From Solibacillus sp045640265 (GTDB lineage: Bacteria; Bacillota; Bacilli; Bacillales_A; Planococcaceae), in contig JAZUES010000123.1 in assembly GCA_045640265.1 (NCBI GenBank), positions 7,707 to 71,706 of the forward strand: DNA of 64,000 nucleotides. Direction: 5' to 3'. Of the stretch, positions 8,851-17,528 are shown piece by piece (the first letter of the stretch is position 1; the number at the start of each line of letters is the position of its first letter). Made by a program: the position numbers and the translations under genes. The notes under the pieces are model-generated. The model ran no database searches and was not told the origin of the DNA. It saw nothing but the letters and a program-made list of their open reading frames with translations.

Positions 8851-9924
8851 TCAATCTTTATTGTATTGAAGCTTTTGTTTTTCCGCATGGCGTTCAACAG
8901 CTAAGCTTAATAATTTTTTAATTAATTGTGGATACGGTAAATTTGTATGCTGCCATAATAATGGGTACATACTTACGGGTGTAAATCCTGGCATTGTGTT
9001 TACTTCATTGATGTAAATTTCATTGCTTGCTGTTACAAAGAAGTCCGCTCGTACTAAACCTGCACCATCAATAGCTTTAAACGCTTTTTTCGCCATATCA
9101 ACTAAGTCAGCGTAAACTTGTTCTGGAAGTTCGACTGGAATAATTAACGCTGTGGAGCCGTCTTTATATTTTGATTCATAATCGTAAAACTCTGTCATTG
9201 GTTTGATTTCACCGGCAACTGACACTTTTGGATCGTCATTTCCAAGTACACCAAGTTCGATTTCACGTGCAATAATGCCTTGTTCTACAACGATTTTACG
9301 GTCATATTGAAGCGCGAATTGTACTGCTTTTTCAAGTTCTGCCGCATTCGATGCTTTACTAATTCCAACGCTTGAGCCTAAGTTTGCAGGTTTTATGAAC
9401 ATTGGATAGCCTAATGTTTCTTCACATTGTTTTGTTAATTGTGCTGCATTTTTTTCCCATTCACTGCGAATGAAATATGCGTAAGGGACTTGTGGTAAGC
9501 CTGCCATTTCAAAAAGTTGTTTCATGACTACTTTATCCATACCGGCAGCTGAACCAATAACACCGTTTCCAACGTACGGTACATTTAACACTTCTAAAAA
9601 GCCTTGAACGGTTCCATCTTCACCATTTGTACCATGTAATAACGGGAAAATCACATCAAACGGACTGTTCATATGTGCTTCAATAAATTGAGTTATATTA
9701 TTTTCAGTTTGAGCTGAAGTAGATTCAAATTGTAATTGTTCAATTGATTGCGCCGCTTCTGTTAACTGAGGTCCAACGCGCCACTCACCGTCTAACGTAA
9801 TAAAGATCGGCGTTACATCATAGTCATTAAAATCTAAAGCTTGCGTTACTGCCTTTGCAGTAGAAAGCGATACTTCATGCTCCGCAGACTTTCCTCCATA
9901 TAATAAACCGATTCTTTTTTTCAT
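8851..9924 (-). CDS. ddl: D-alanine--D-alanine ligase
   Basis: ATP-grasp enzyme that joins two D-alanines for MurF. 357 residues. The family start motif (GLLYGGKSAEHEVSLSTA), the GTNGEDGTVQG loop and the C-terminal VNTMPGFTPVSMYP are all present. An in-frame ATG at 9939 overlaps the GGAGGT site (9932-9937), so the ATG at 9922-9924, seven bases past it, is the true start. It works with alr (start of the window) and murF (next gene) in one D-alanine branch. Confidence 0.97.
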   Translation of the reverse strand: MKKRIGLLYGGKSAEHEVSLSTAKAVTQALDFNDYDVTPIFITLDGEWRVGPQLTEAAQSIEQLQFESTSAQTENNITQFIEAHMNSPFDVIFPLLHGTNGEDGTVQGFLEVLNVPYVGNGVIGSAAGMDKVVMKQLFEMAGLPQVPYAYFIRSEWEKNAAQLTKQCEETLGYPMFIKPANLGSSVGISKASNAAELEKAVQFALQYDRKIVVEQGIIAREIELGVLGNDDPKVSVAGEIKPMTEFYDYESKYKDGSTALIIPVELPEQVYADLVDMAKKAFKAIDGAGLVRADFFVTASNEIYINEVNTMPGFTPVSMYPLLWQHTNLPYPQLIKKLLSLAVERHAEKQKLQYNKD

Positions 9925-10000
9925 TTTTTTGACCTCCATTTTTTCACTTTACTTAGTGTATCATGAATACCTGCTTCACTAAAATTGTATCCATTTCCGT

Positions 10001-10036
10001 TATAAAAACACTCACCGCCTAAATGCTGTGAGTGTT
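10001..10036 (-). terminator. terminator overlapping the stop of the 10035-10784 gene
   Basis: A perfect 9-bp stem (10007-10015 with 10028-10036) with a 12-nt loop and T-rich tail on the minus strand. It includes the stop codon of the upstream gene and separates it from ddl. Confidence 0.8.
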
Positions 10037-10784
10037 AGCTAATTTGTATTAATTCATCATAGCCAAGTTTTAAAATTTCATGTAAATCGTCCCAAACCTC
10101 ATCTGGGAAATCGTAATCTGATAATGTTCGTACTTCAATCCCGTATTGTCCATTTGGTTTATCTAACTTATAAAGTGATAGTAACGCGCCTTCCTTCACA
10201 AACGGCCTATATAATCGCAATGTTGAAGGGTCGATCATTGGCGAATTATTTTTACTTTTCCTTCTCCAAAAACTCCCTGCGCCTTCCTTTTCTTTAATCA
10301 TTTGATTAAATAAATTTGAAACAAGAATTTCCGAATCGCCAATAAAACGATAATAAACTTTCGTCATTTTATCTGAAACAGAAGAATAGTATGCATAACG
10401 ATTTTGTAGTTTGCTAAAAAACGGGGTCGCTAACGGTTCTCTTTTATGACTGAAATAAAGTAGTTCTGCTTGCTCCAAGGGCGTTAACGCATTGACATTT
10501 TTTTCAGATGTAAAATCAACCCAGCATAAATCGTGCTTTAAATCGCTATCCCTTTTTATAAAATCACGTGTATCTTCACTGCTTACAAAGTCGAATTGTG
10601 TATGCATATTAAAAGCGCCATCATCATAGTCGTGCTTTAAAAGCAAAACATTTTTCACAGATTCCACTGAAGTTAAAAATTGCTTCAATGTAAGCCCACT
10701 GTATATAACAAAATGATCGACATCATTCATATGTATATATAAGTGATGCATAAAATCTTCTGCTTCTTTCATTTTCTTCGCCAC
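10035..10784 (-). CDS. hypothetical protein, 249 residues
   Basis: A soluble protein I do not recognise. It has no signal peptide or membrane segment, and is acidic and rich in aromatic residues (RYAYYSS, YYRFIGDSEI, LYRPFVKEGALLSLY). An in-frame GTG at 10793 is only one base after AAGGAG. The GTG at 10782-10784 has a 10-nt spacing and is the preferred start; an ATG four codons further is also possible. It is monocistronic, with its own terminator before ddl, and is divergent from rodA across a 240-base gap. Confidence 0.7.
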   Translation of the reverse strand: MAKKMKEAEDFMHHLYIHMNDVDHFVIYSGLTLKQFLTSVESVKNVLLLKHDYDDGAFNMHTQFDFVSSEDTRDFIKRDSDLKHDLCWVDFTSEKNVNALTPLEQAELLYFSHKREPLATPFFSKLQNRYAYYSSVSDKMTKVYYRFIGDSEILVSNLFNQMIKEKEGAGSFWRRKSKNNSPMIDPSTLRLYRPFVKEGALLSLYKLDKPNGQYGIEVRTLSDYDFPDEVWDDLHEILKLGYDELIQIS

Positions 10785-10844
10785 GACATACACGCTCCTT
10801 TTAACATGAATAATATGATTATTATATGACTTATTGTGTGATTT

Positions 10845-10870
10845 TGAAACATTTTATACGCGGTTTCGTC
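10845..10870 (+). promoter_or_regulatory. ECF-sigma (SigM-like) promoter of rodA
   Basis: TGAAAC (10845-10850), 16-bp spacer, CGTC (10867-10870). This is an exact match to the SigM/SigW-type consensus. rodA is a reported SigM target in B. subtilis. Transcription would start near 10877, about 150 bases before the rodA start codon. Confidence 0.75.
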
Positions 10871-10923
10871 ACTTCTTTTGCAACAAGCTTACTAAAGTAT
10901 TTTTTCGTAGAATATGATAAAGT

Positions 10924-10950
10924 TAGACGAGCGAAAAAAATCGCGTCTTT
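10924..10950 (+). other. hairpin in rodA leader
   Basis: Imperfect stem AGACG-GCG / CGC-GTCT with an A-rich loop followed by TTTT, within the predicted rodA leader. It could act as an attenuator or RNA stabiliser. This is an inference from base pairing alone. Confidence 0.35.
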
Positions 10951-11024
10951 TAACTCGTTGCCTATTACAAAATATCAGAATTTGCACGAGTTTAATAGAA
11001 AATTTTAATGATAAGGTGAAACGA

Positions 11025-12215
11025 ATGGATTCTAATAATCATAATTTTAATAAACGGTTCGACTGGTCACTTGCGATTATTATATGCGCGTTTCTTGGTG
11101 TTAGTTTACTAGCCATTGCTTCCGCTCAAACTTCTGGGCAATACAATTCAAATTATGTACCACTTCAACTTCGTGGCTATGTTATTTTTGCAATTATTGT
11201 CGCATTTGTCATGTATTTTGATCCCGACCAAATTAAAAGGATGGCTTGGCCACTATATGGATTCGGCATACTATTACTGATTGCACTCGTAGTTATTCCT
11301 GTAAGTACAGGAATTACCGTAGAGCGAAACGGTGCGAAAAGTTGGTTTCAAACCCCAATTGGGAATCTTCAACCCGCTGAATTTATGAAAACGTTCTATA
11401 TTTTAGCGGCTGCCTACTTAATAAGCAAGCACCATGAATACTATCAAAACAAAACAATTAAAACAGACTTCATTTTGCTTGGTAAAATTGCCGTAGCTTT
11501 ACTTGTACCATTAGGATTCATTATGCTACAGCCTGACCTTGGTTCTGCTTTAGTATTTATTGCGATTACAGCAGCCTTAGTCATTGTTGCTGGGGTATCA
11601 TGGAAAATCCTTTTACCGTTAATCGGAGGAACAGCTGTCATTGGCGGTTCACTTTTATGGATGGCCTTATACATGCAGGATTTCCTTGAAAGTGCATTTG
11701 GCTTCCAACCGTATCAATTTGCACGTATTTACTCGTGGCTTGATCCATACTCATACGCTACTTCGGATGGGTACCACTTAATTACTTCACTAAATGCAAT
11801 TGGTTCAGGTGAAATTTTCGGTAAAGGATTTATGGGACGTGAAGTGTACGTTGCGGAAAATCATACCGACTTTATTTTCTCTGTAGTTGGGGAAGAATGG
11901 GGCTTTATCGGAGCGAGTGCTGTTATTTGTTTATTTTTCTTATTAATTTTCCATTTAACAAAAATGACGCTTCTTTTAAAAGATCCATTTAGTACGTATG
12001 TTTGCGCGGGGATTATTGCGATGATTACATTCCATGTTTTTGAAAACATTGGGATGACAATTCAACTACTTCCGATTACCGGTATCCCATTACCATTCAT
12101 TAGTTATGGTGGTAGTTCGTTGATGGGGAATGCGCTCGCGATTGGACTTGTATTTAGTATGAAATTCCATTACCGTACGTATATGTTTACATCGAACGAC
12201 CCAGAAAATGAATAA
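11025..12215 (+). CDS. rodA: FtsW/RodA/SpoVE family peptidoglycan glycosyltransferase, RodA-like
   Basis: Polytopic SEDS-family membrane protein of 396 residues with about ten membrane segments, polymerising glycan strands during cell elongation. Conserved motifs are QPDLGSALVF, GVVGEEWGF-type and PLPFISYGGSS near the C-terminus. The longest frame begins at 10914, but the ATG at 11025 follows AAGGTG with proper spacing and precedes the first membrane segment. It has an ECF-type promoter upstream and a strong terminator. RodA versus SpoVE/FtsW is judged from overall likeness, so the sub-family is slightly uncertain. Confidence 0.9.
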   Translation: MDSNNHNFNKRFDWSLAIIICAFLGVSLLAIASAQTSGQYNSNYVPLQLRGYVIFAIIVAFVMYFDPDQIKRMAWPLYGFGILLLIALVVIPVSTGITVERNGAKSWFQTPIGNLQPAEFMKTFYILAAAYLISKHHEYYQNKTIKTDFILLGKIAVALLVPLGFIMLQPDLGSALVFIAITAALVIVAGVSWKILLPLIGGTAVIGGSLLWMALYMQDFLESAFGFQPYQFARIYSWLDPYSYATSDGYHLITSLNAIGSGEIFGKGFMGREVYVAENHTDFIFSVVGEEWGFIGASAVICLFFLLIFHLTKMTLLLKDPFSTYVCAGIIAMITFHVFENIGMTIQLLPITGIPLPFISYGGSSLMGNALAIGLVFSMKFHYRTYMFTSNDPENE

Positions 12216-12220
12216 ACAAA

Positions 12221-12254
12221 AACGCCCGTTGCAAAATTAGCAACGGGCGTTTTA
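12221..12254. terminator. bidirectional terminator after rodA
   Basis: Perfect 12-bp stem AACGCCCGTTGC / GCAACGGGCGTT (12221-12232 with 12240-12251), with T-rich flanks on both strands. It serves rodA and the converging 45-residue ORF. Confidence 0.88.
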
Positions 12255-12261
12255 AATTTCA

Positions 12262-12399
12262 TTAGTTTTGTGCTTGTGGAGTTTGCTTCGGTGGTGTTAA
12301 TACTTTTAAAAGCTCGAGACGCGATTTCGTAACTGTCGCCGTAACACCTATTTTTGATAAGTTCGAAACAATACGCTTTAAATCAATCTCTTTCGCCAT
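12262..12399 (-). CDS. small unrecognised protein, 45 residues, with ECF-type promoter
   Basis: Short frame starting MAKEIDLKRIVSNL and ending KQTPQAQN. The first ~34 residues are likely helical and basic; the tail is Pro/Gln-rich. It has no membrane segment. Support as a real gene: GAGGTG 7 nt before the ATG, a TGAAAC-N16-CGTT promoter about 40 bases upstream, and a shared terminator immediately after the stop. I do not know a family for it. The context beside rodA and the promoter type suggest an envelope-stress role, which is inference. Confidence 0.65.
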   Translation of the reverse strand: MAKEIDLKRIVSNLSKIGVTATVTKSRLELLKVLTPPKQTPQAQN

Positions 12400-12435
12400 T
12401 CCCTTACACCTCAAACTTTCCTTAGTAATATATAT

Positions 12436-12461
12436 AACGAATTAATTTAATATGAGTTTCA
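12436..12461 (-). promoter_or_regulatory. ECF-sigma-type promoter of the 45-residue ORF
   Basis: Minus strand: TGAAAC (12456-12461), 16-bp spacer, CGTTAT with CGTT at 12436-12439. The -35 element and spacing are exact; the -10 has CGTT in place of CGTC or CGTA. Confidence 0.55.
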
Positions 12462-12904
12462 TTTTTAGAAGTCAGACCTTTTACTTCTATATGTTACCAC
12501 GAATCGATAGTTGATAGTTTTGCAAATTTATTACAAAAACCGCTACATTAATTATTAATAACCATTTAGCCAATAAATTAAACTATTTTTCAGGAATATG
12601 TCACAAAAAAATTTCTTTTCATTTATTACAAAATCCGGAAAAAATAATCATCCTAATATTTTATGATAAGTTGTGCTTTTTCCTATTCATAATACTGAAA
12701 AACATTAATTTTATCATTTTCCACTAAGTTCATTGTTAAAATGTTTTGCAAATAAATTTTAAGCATGTTTAGCAAAAATTACAAGTGGAAATATTGTAAT
12801 ATCACAAACATTTTATGAAGTTAAAACAACATGTATGAACGCCTTAATTAGGCATATTCTTTTACTAAGGTTCAAACGAGTGTTACTTCATCGGAGGGAA
12901 CTTT
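12462..12904. other. gene-free AT-rich stretch
   Basis: About 440 bases of very AT-rich sequence between the small ORF promoter and the DUF1963 gene. I see a small hairpin (AGAAGT/ACTTCT, about 12467-12488), another small one GCCT/AGGC near 12842-12854, and the GGAGGG ribosome site at 12892-12897. No coding frame or clear promoter is supported. Confidence 0.5.
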
Positions 12905-13708
12905 ATGAATAATTGCAATAAAAATATTTACATTCCGAAAGAGTTAAACATTTTCCATTCAAGCTTAATAAATTCCGCTGAACAAGTAGCGCTATTAAAT
13001 CCTATTCAACAGTGGGCCTTTTTGCATGAAAGTAAATTTGCTGGACTGCCGTTATTACTCGATAAAATGGAGCATCCTAAAGACATAAATAACGATTATA
13101 TGTTATTTCTAGCACAACTCAACTTTTCAGAATTACAATTAGCACAACCCTTTCCAAAAGAAGGGATTTTACAATTTTATATTTCCCAACGATGCTATGA
13201 GCAAGTAAAACACCGCTCTGAAAATTGTCATTTCAAGGTGCAATATATACCACCAAGTGAAGACTATCTTGACACTGTGCAAGACTTCACCTATTTAAGT
13301 GAAGTGAATCTCAGGCATTTCCCGATGCGACATGAGATGAGATTACAAGTCAAAACCCAATTTGAACCTGTGTCAGCAACTGACTACCGTTTAGAAAATT
13401 ACTTTAATAACGAACTAATGAATATCTCTATTACATTGGATGAGCGGTCGTTTCGGGATGTTTATTTAGAAAACTATTTAGCAGCAGAACATAAAGTTGG
13501 CGGCTATCCTTATTTTATTCATGAAGACTTTAGAAAAAGATTTCAATTTTTACAGCACTATAATACGTTATTACTTCAAATTGTATCAAATGACGAGCAA
13601 GGGATTATGTGGGGGGATAGTGGGATTATTAGCTTCTTCATTAACTCTAAAAAGTTGGCACAACTTGATTTTTCAGACATTTATTTTCACGTAGAAGAAT
13701 ACGAGTAA
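12905..13708 (+). CDS. YwqG-like DUF1963 protein
   Basis: Soluble 267-residue protein of the YwqG/DUF1963 family, whose function is unknown. The diagnostic C-terminal half is clear: KVGGYPYF, then LLLQIVSND, then IMWGDSGIISFFI and KKLAQLDFSDIYFH. A GGAGGG site is well placed before the ATG. It stands alone between rodA and the cardiolipin synthase gene. The family identification rests on the GGYP and MWGDSG motifs. Confidence 0.85.
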   Translation: MNNCNKNIYIPKELNIFHSSLINSAEQVALLNPIQQWAFLHESKFAGLPLLLDKMEHPKDINNDYMLFLAQLNFSELQLAQPFPKEGILQFYISQRCYEQVKHRSENCHFKVQYIPPSEDYLDTVQDFTYLSEVNLRHFPMRHEMRLQVKTQFEPVSATDYRLENYFNNELMNISITLDERSFRDVYLENYLAAEHKVGGYPYFIHEDFRKRFQFLQHYNTLLLQIVSNDEQGIMWGDSGIISFFINSKKLAQLDFSDIYFHVEEYE

Positions 13709-13811
13709 TCTACTTTTAACAAGCACTCGACAGCTTTTGTTTGAGTGTTTCTTTTTTTGAATATAAATAATAAGCTATAATAGTGAAAAACAGTAAAAGT
13801 AGGTGATTTTT

Positions 13812-15269
13812 TTGAGCGCATTTATTGAAAGTTATATTTTATTACCTTTAATCATACTCGTTAATATCGTATTCGCTTTAGCAGTCATTTTTTTAGAGCG
13901 CAAAAAACCATCTTCTACGTGGGCTTGGCTACTCGTGCTGTTTTTCTTACCATTTGTTGGATTTTTCCTATACTTACTATTAGGTCGACAGCTTAGAAAA
14001 AAACATTTATTTCGTTGGGATGGTCAAAAAGATATTGGTATTGAAAAACTCGTTAGCTATCAACTTGAAGCGATTGAGAAGGATCAACTTGAATTTCGTA
14101 CAGAACATATGAAAAATTATAACCATCTAATATATATGAATTTAAAAACAAATAATGCAGTATTAACACAAGATAATGCTGTGAAAATTTTTGATGATGG
14201 TAGCGATAAATTTGAGTCACTTATTCAAGATATTTTGAATGCAAAAAATCATATTCATATTCAGTACTATATTTTTAAACTCGATAATTTAGGTCAACGA
14301 ATTGTAAATGCACTCATAAGAAAGATAAAACAAGGTGTAAAAGTTCGCATTTTGTATGATGAAATGGGTTCTCGCGGCGTTAGGAAGCGTCACTTCAAGG
14401 AACTCATAGAATTAGGCGGAGAAGTTGAAGTATTTTTCCCGTCTATATTACCTCTCATTAATCCGCGTTTAAACTTCCGAAATCACCGTAAGATTGTCGT
14501 GATTGATGGGCGTATTGGCTACATCGGTGGCTTTAATGTTGGGGATGAATATATTGGGCTGTCTGATCGTTTCGGCTACTGGCGTGATACACACTTACGA
14601 GTCGAAGGAAGCTCCGTGCATCCTTTACAAACACGTTTTATCCTTGACTGGAACCAAGCTAGTGCCAAAAATGATATTGGTTATGCAGAGCGTTATTTCC
14701 CTATTATTCCGAAAAAAGGGAATGCAGCACTTCAAATCATTTCTAGTGGACCAGATACCGAATGGGAAGTCATTAAATATAATTATTTACGTTTAATTGC
14801 GAATGCGAAAAAATATATTTATATTCAATCTCCATATTTTATTCCAGACGAATCATTTTTTGACGCGATTCGGTTAGCATCCTTATCAGGTGTAGATGTA
14901 CGCATTATGATCCCAAATAAGCCTGACCACATGTTTGTTTTTTGGGCTACATACTCCTATGTCGGTCAATTCGTAGAAGCAGGAGCAAAAGTATATCATT
15001 ATGAAAAAGGCTTTATTCATGCCAAAATGATTGTCGTCGATGATGAGGTGGCTTCTGTTGGTACTGCTAATATTGATGTGCGTAGCTTTAGCTTAAACTT
15101 CGAAGTAAATGTAATAATCTATAATGAAGAACTTGCTCATCGATTAGCGGAAATTTTTGAACGCGATATTTTAGACTGCTCCGAATTAACAAAAGAACTA
15201 TATGAAGCTCGTGGAAACGCCGTTAAATTTAAAGAATCCATTTCCCGATTACTTTCCCCAATTTTATAA
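13812..15269 (+). CDS. cls: cardiolipin synthase (phospholipase D family)
   Basis: Membrane enzyme that makes cardiolipin from two phosphatidylglycerol molecules. 485 residues. Two N-terminal membrane segments (about residues 5-55) are followed by two HKD motifs: NHRKIVVIDG near residue 225 and HAKMIVVDD near residue 403. The in-frame GTG at 13803 is part of the AGGTGA ribosome site, so the TTG at 13812 is taken as the start. It ends at a strong bidirectional terminator. Confidence 0.93.
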   Translation: MSAFIESYILLPLIILVNIVFALAVIFLERKKPSSTWAWLLVLFFLPFVGFFLYLLLGRQLRKKHLFRWDGQKDIGIEKLVSYQLEAIEKDQLEFRTEHMKNYNHLIYMNLKTNNAVLTQDNAVKIFDDGSDKFESLIQDILNAKNHIHIQYYIFKLDNLGQRIVNALIRKIKQGVKVRILYDEMGSRGVRKRHFKELIELGGEVEVFFPSILPLINPRLNFRNHRKIVVIDGRIGYIGGFNVGDEYIGLSDRFGYWRDTHLRVEGSSVHPLQTRFILDWNQASAKNDIGYAERYFPIIPKKGNAALQIISSGPDTEWEVIKYNYLRLIANAKKYIYIQSPYFIPDESFFDAIRLASLSGVDVRIMIPNKPDHMFVFWATYSYVGQFVEAGAKVYHYEKGFIHAKMIVVDDEVASVGTANIDVRSFSLNFEVNVIIYNEELAHRLAEIFERDILDCSELTKELYEARGNAVKFKESISRLLSPIL

Positions 15270-15274
15270 AAGTA

Positions 15275-15314
15275 AAAGGCAGAGAATTAGGTGTCCCCTA
15301 CTTTCTCTGCCTTT
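15275..15314. terminator. bidirectional terminator between cls and the carboxypeptidase gene
   Basis: An 11-bp stem AAAGGCAGAGA / TCTCTGCCTTT (15275-15285 with 15304-15314). It sits between two converging genes and has T-rich sequence on both sides. Confidence 0.82.
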
Positions 15315-15318
15315 ATTA

Positions 15319-16182
15319 TTAAATCCCTAAATATTCTTCTAATGTGAGACCCGCCTTATAAACCTTCGTCGCCGTATCTCCTTCTAAATAACGGAAGTGC
15401 CAAGACTCATACATAAAGCCTGTTATATCTTCCTTTCCTTCAGGATAACGTAAAATGAAGCCATATTTATGGGCATTTTCCACAAGCCATTTTCCAGCAG
15501 GTGATTCACCAAATGCACTTGTTAACCATAAATCTTCTTGTCCTTTTTCGCCGATATCAAAAGCAAGTCCTGATTGATGTTCCGAGTATCCTGGTCGAGC
15601 ACTATAACGGTCCGCTGCTTCCTTCCCATCACGATTTACATATCGGTCGTAAAGAGTTGTTTGATATTCATATGAACGGAAACCACTAAATGCCACTAAT
15701 TCAATACCTTCATTTTTTGCAGCAGCAGCCATTTTTTCAAAAGCGGCTTTTGCTTTTGGGTCTTCCCCTTTATTGTATGTTGGAGGTAATGGATTCTTTT
15801 TATTTACGATAAGAATACCATTTACATATGTAGGCTCAGTTGCTGGTTGTTGTCCTACAACATAGCCATTTAGTAATTCAACTTGGTCGTCTGGCTCATT
15901 CGTTGTTGCGTCTGTGTCTGGTTTTGCAGCTTGCGTCGGTGAATCAGGGTTATCCCCTTTATCGTTTGCAGGCGCTTGTTGTGGATTAGAATGTTCATCG
16001 GTTGAATCAAGTTCTGTAGTTTGGTGTTTCTCTGAATTTTCCTGCTGAGTAATAGGGGCTTCGTTGTTTTGTTCTAGTACTGCATATTTGTAATACACTG
16101 CTCCGCAAATCGCCACGATAAGTATTGCTGAAATTGATGCAATAAGAGCTATAGGACTTCTTTTTTTTGATTTAGAATTCAT
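15319..16182 (-). CDS. D-alanyl-D-alanine carboxypeptidase, VanY/LdcB type (M15B)
   Basis: Zinc peptidase trimming peptidoglycan stem peptides outside the cell. 287 residues: an N-terminal membrane anchor (about 12-32), a Glu/Gln/Asp/Pro-rich linker (35-100), then the VanY domain. Zinc ligands lie in SEHQSGLAFDIG (His and Asp) and SWHFRYL (His). The frame extends to 16305, but that part overlaps the neighbour gene. The ATG at 16182 follows GAAGGCG and starts a normal anchor. The protein could be an L,D- or D,D-carboxypeptidase; sequence alone does not decide. Confidence 0.9.
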   Translation of the reverse strand: MNSKSKKRSPIALIASISAILIVAICGAVYYKYAVLEQNNEAPITQQENSEKHQTTELDSTDEHSNPQQAPANDKGDNPDSPTQAAKPDTDATTNEPDDQVELLNGYVVGQQPATEPTYVNGILIVNKKNPLPPTYNKGEDPKAKAAFEKMAAAAKNEGIELVAFSGFRSYEYQTTLYDRYVNRDGKEAADRYSARPGYSEHQSGLAFDIGEKGQEDLWLTSAFGESPAGKWLVENAHKYGFILRYPEGKEDITGFMYESWHFRYLEGDTATKVYKAGLTLEEYLGI

Positions 16183-16232
16183 TTTGTTTCGCCTTCTTTT
16201 TAATATCTTTAGTTGCACACGCTTTGTATGTA

Positions 16233-16487
16233 TTAGCCAGCAATCATGATACCTAATACGACAACAGATAAAATGGCAAAAATAATAGCCATTGTTCGCA
16301 TCCATTTCGACTCTTTTTCATGACCTTGTTCTTTAAACGTACGTGCTCTGAAAAAGTTCGTTAACGTAAACATAATCGTCATAGAAAGAATTGCTGCATC
16401 CATATTTTGTTTTACGATAAAATACAACGCTGAAAAACTTGCTGCAGCTACTAATATTAGTGAAATCACTTTTCCGTTTTTTTTCAT
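16233..16487 (-). CDS. small membrane protein, 84 residues
   Basis: Unrecognised membrane protein with hydrophobic segments at about residues 7-24, 30-46 and 66-83, separated by a polar loop (ARTFKEQGHEKESKWMR). AAGGGG precedes the ATG at a good distance. It lies 50 bases upstream of the carboxypeptidase gene in the same direction, so the two are probably co-transcribed. No function can be assigned. Confidence 0.7.
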   Translation of the reverse strand: MKKNGKVISLILVAAASFSALYFIVKQNMDAAILSMTIMFTLTNFFRARTFKEQGHEKESKWMRTMAIIFAILSVVVLGIMIAG

Positions 16488-16604
16488 TGCTATCCCCTTA
16501 ACTCATCATACTTTCAAATTTTATTTAACTAGTTTGAAGTATAACGCACTTTTACTAAAACTAAAAATAGCAAGCTTATTTACGTTTCACACATTTCATA
16601 AATA

Positions 16605-16678
16605 AAGAACCCTACATATCCTATTAGCTGATTGATATACTTTGATGTTTCCCAATCAACTTGTTATGTAGAGTTCTT
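16605..16678 (-). terminator. long hairpin downstream of the AraC-type gene
   Basis: A 14-bp outer stem (16605-16618 with 16665-16678) encloses a 6-bp inner stem (16629-16634 with 16653-16658). The only mismatch in the outer stem is a G-U pair when the minus strand is transcribed, so the structure fits a minus-strand RNA. It may be a terminator or a structured 3' RNA. Confidence 0.5.
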
Positions 16679-16733
16679 ATTATACTTTTTGTTTTATTCA
16701 GAAATTTAAGAACAGAATGATTTGCAAATTGAA

Positions 16734-17528
16734 TTATACATTTTCAAATTCAGATTCTGTTATTTCAAAGCGGAAAAATTCGTGGTGTAGCTCATCACGG
16801 AAATGCTTTGGTGTCACATCGGTATATTTTTTGAAAATGCGTGTAAAGTAGCTTTGATTACAGAAATGGAACTGCTCAGAAATCGATGTAATACTCTTAT
16901 TTGTATGACGTAAGTAGTATTGAGATTCCTCCACACGACGAACATTTAAGTACTCTACTAATGTAATACCTACATGTTCACGGAAAATTCGAGATAAATG
17001 GCTCGTACTAATATGGAAGTTTGCTGCAATACTTTCTACCGTCAAATCATTCTCCAGCTCATCATTGATATACATAATAACCTTATTTACTGTTTGATGA
17101 CGGAATGTTGGTTGCTTACGATCTGCGATAAAGTACACATAAAAGTCAATTAAATCATCAGCAAATTGTAAAAACTCCGCGTCTTTCATTTTGTTTTCTA
17201 CCATGTCTGCACAGGCTAAATTAAACGCGAATGCTTTTTTCGAAGGCACTTGATTATCTAATAACTTACGAGCAACAATCGATGACAAAATGATAAAATA
17301 ATGACGTACTACTTTAATTACTTGTTTACCGAAACGAGCCGATAAAATATCAATAATTTCATGGAGCGTCTTTTTTGCCTTCGTTACTTCTAAATGATAT
17401 ACCTCAAATAGAAGTTTTGACTCTAACACAAAAAACTCTTCAATCCCTGCATACTGATTGATATTATCGATTTCTTGGAAATATCGTTTTGAAATCGTTT
17501 CCGAAATTGAATGCTGATGTAGTTGCAT
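16734..17528 (-). CDS. AraC family transcriptional regulator
   Basis: 264-residue DNA-binding regulator. The C-terminal ~100 residues hold two helix-turn-helix motifs, LTVESIAANFHISTSHLSRIF and ITSISEQFHFCNQSYFTRIFKK, as in AraC/XylS proteins. The N-terminal ~150 residues are helical and do not match a cupin-like AraC arm; the ligand is unknown. The ribosome site is weak (GATGGGA). It is divergent from the LytTR regulator across a 505-base gap and may respond to the same metabolic signal, though that is speculation. Confidence 0.88.
   Translation of the reverse strand: MQLHQHSISETISKRYFQEIDNINQYAGIEEFFVLESKLLFEVYHLEVTKAKKTLHEIIDILSARFGKQVIKVVRHYFIILSSIVARKLLDNQVPSKKAFAFNLACADMVENKMKDAEFLQFADDLIDFYVYFIADRKQPTFRHQTVNKVIMYINDELENDLTVESIAANFHISTSHLSRIFREHVGITLVEYLNVRRVEESQYYLRHTNKSITSISEQFHFCNQSYFTRIFKKYTDVTPKHFRDELHHEFFRFEITESEFENV

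Noticed and set aside
10826..11008. 60-residue frame and the long N-terminal extension of rodA from 10914
   Set aside because: It overlaps the ECF promoter and leader; no ribosome site; the ATG at 11025 has a clear one.
15319..16305. Longer carboxypeptidase start at 16305
   Set aside because: It would overlap the 84-residue membrane gene and puts a Cys/His-rich segment before a normal membrane anchor; ATG 16182 has a ribosome site.
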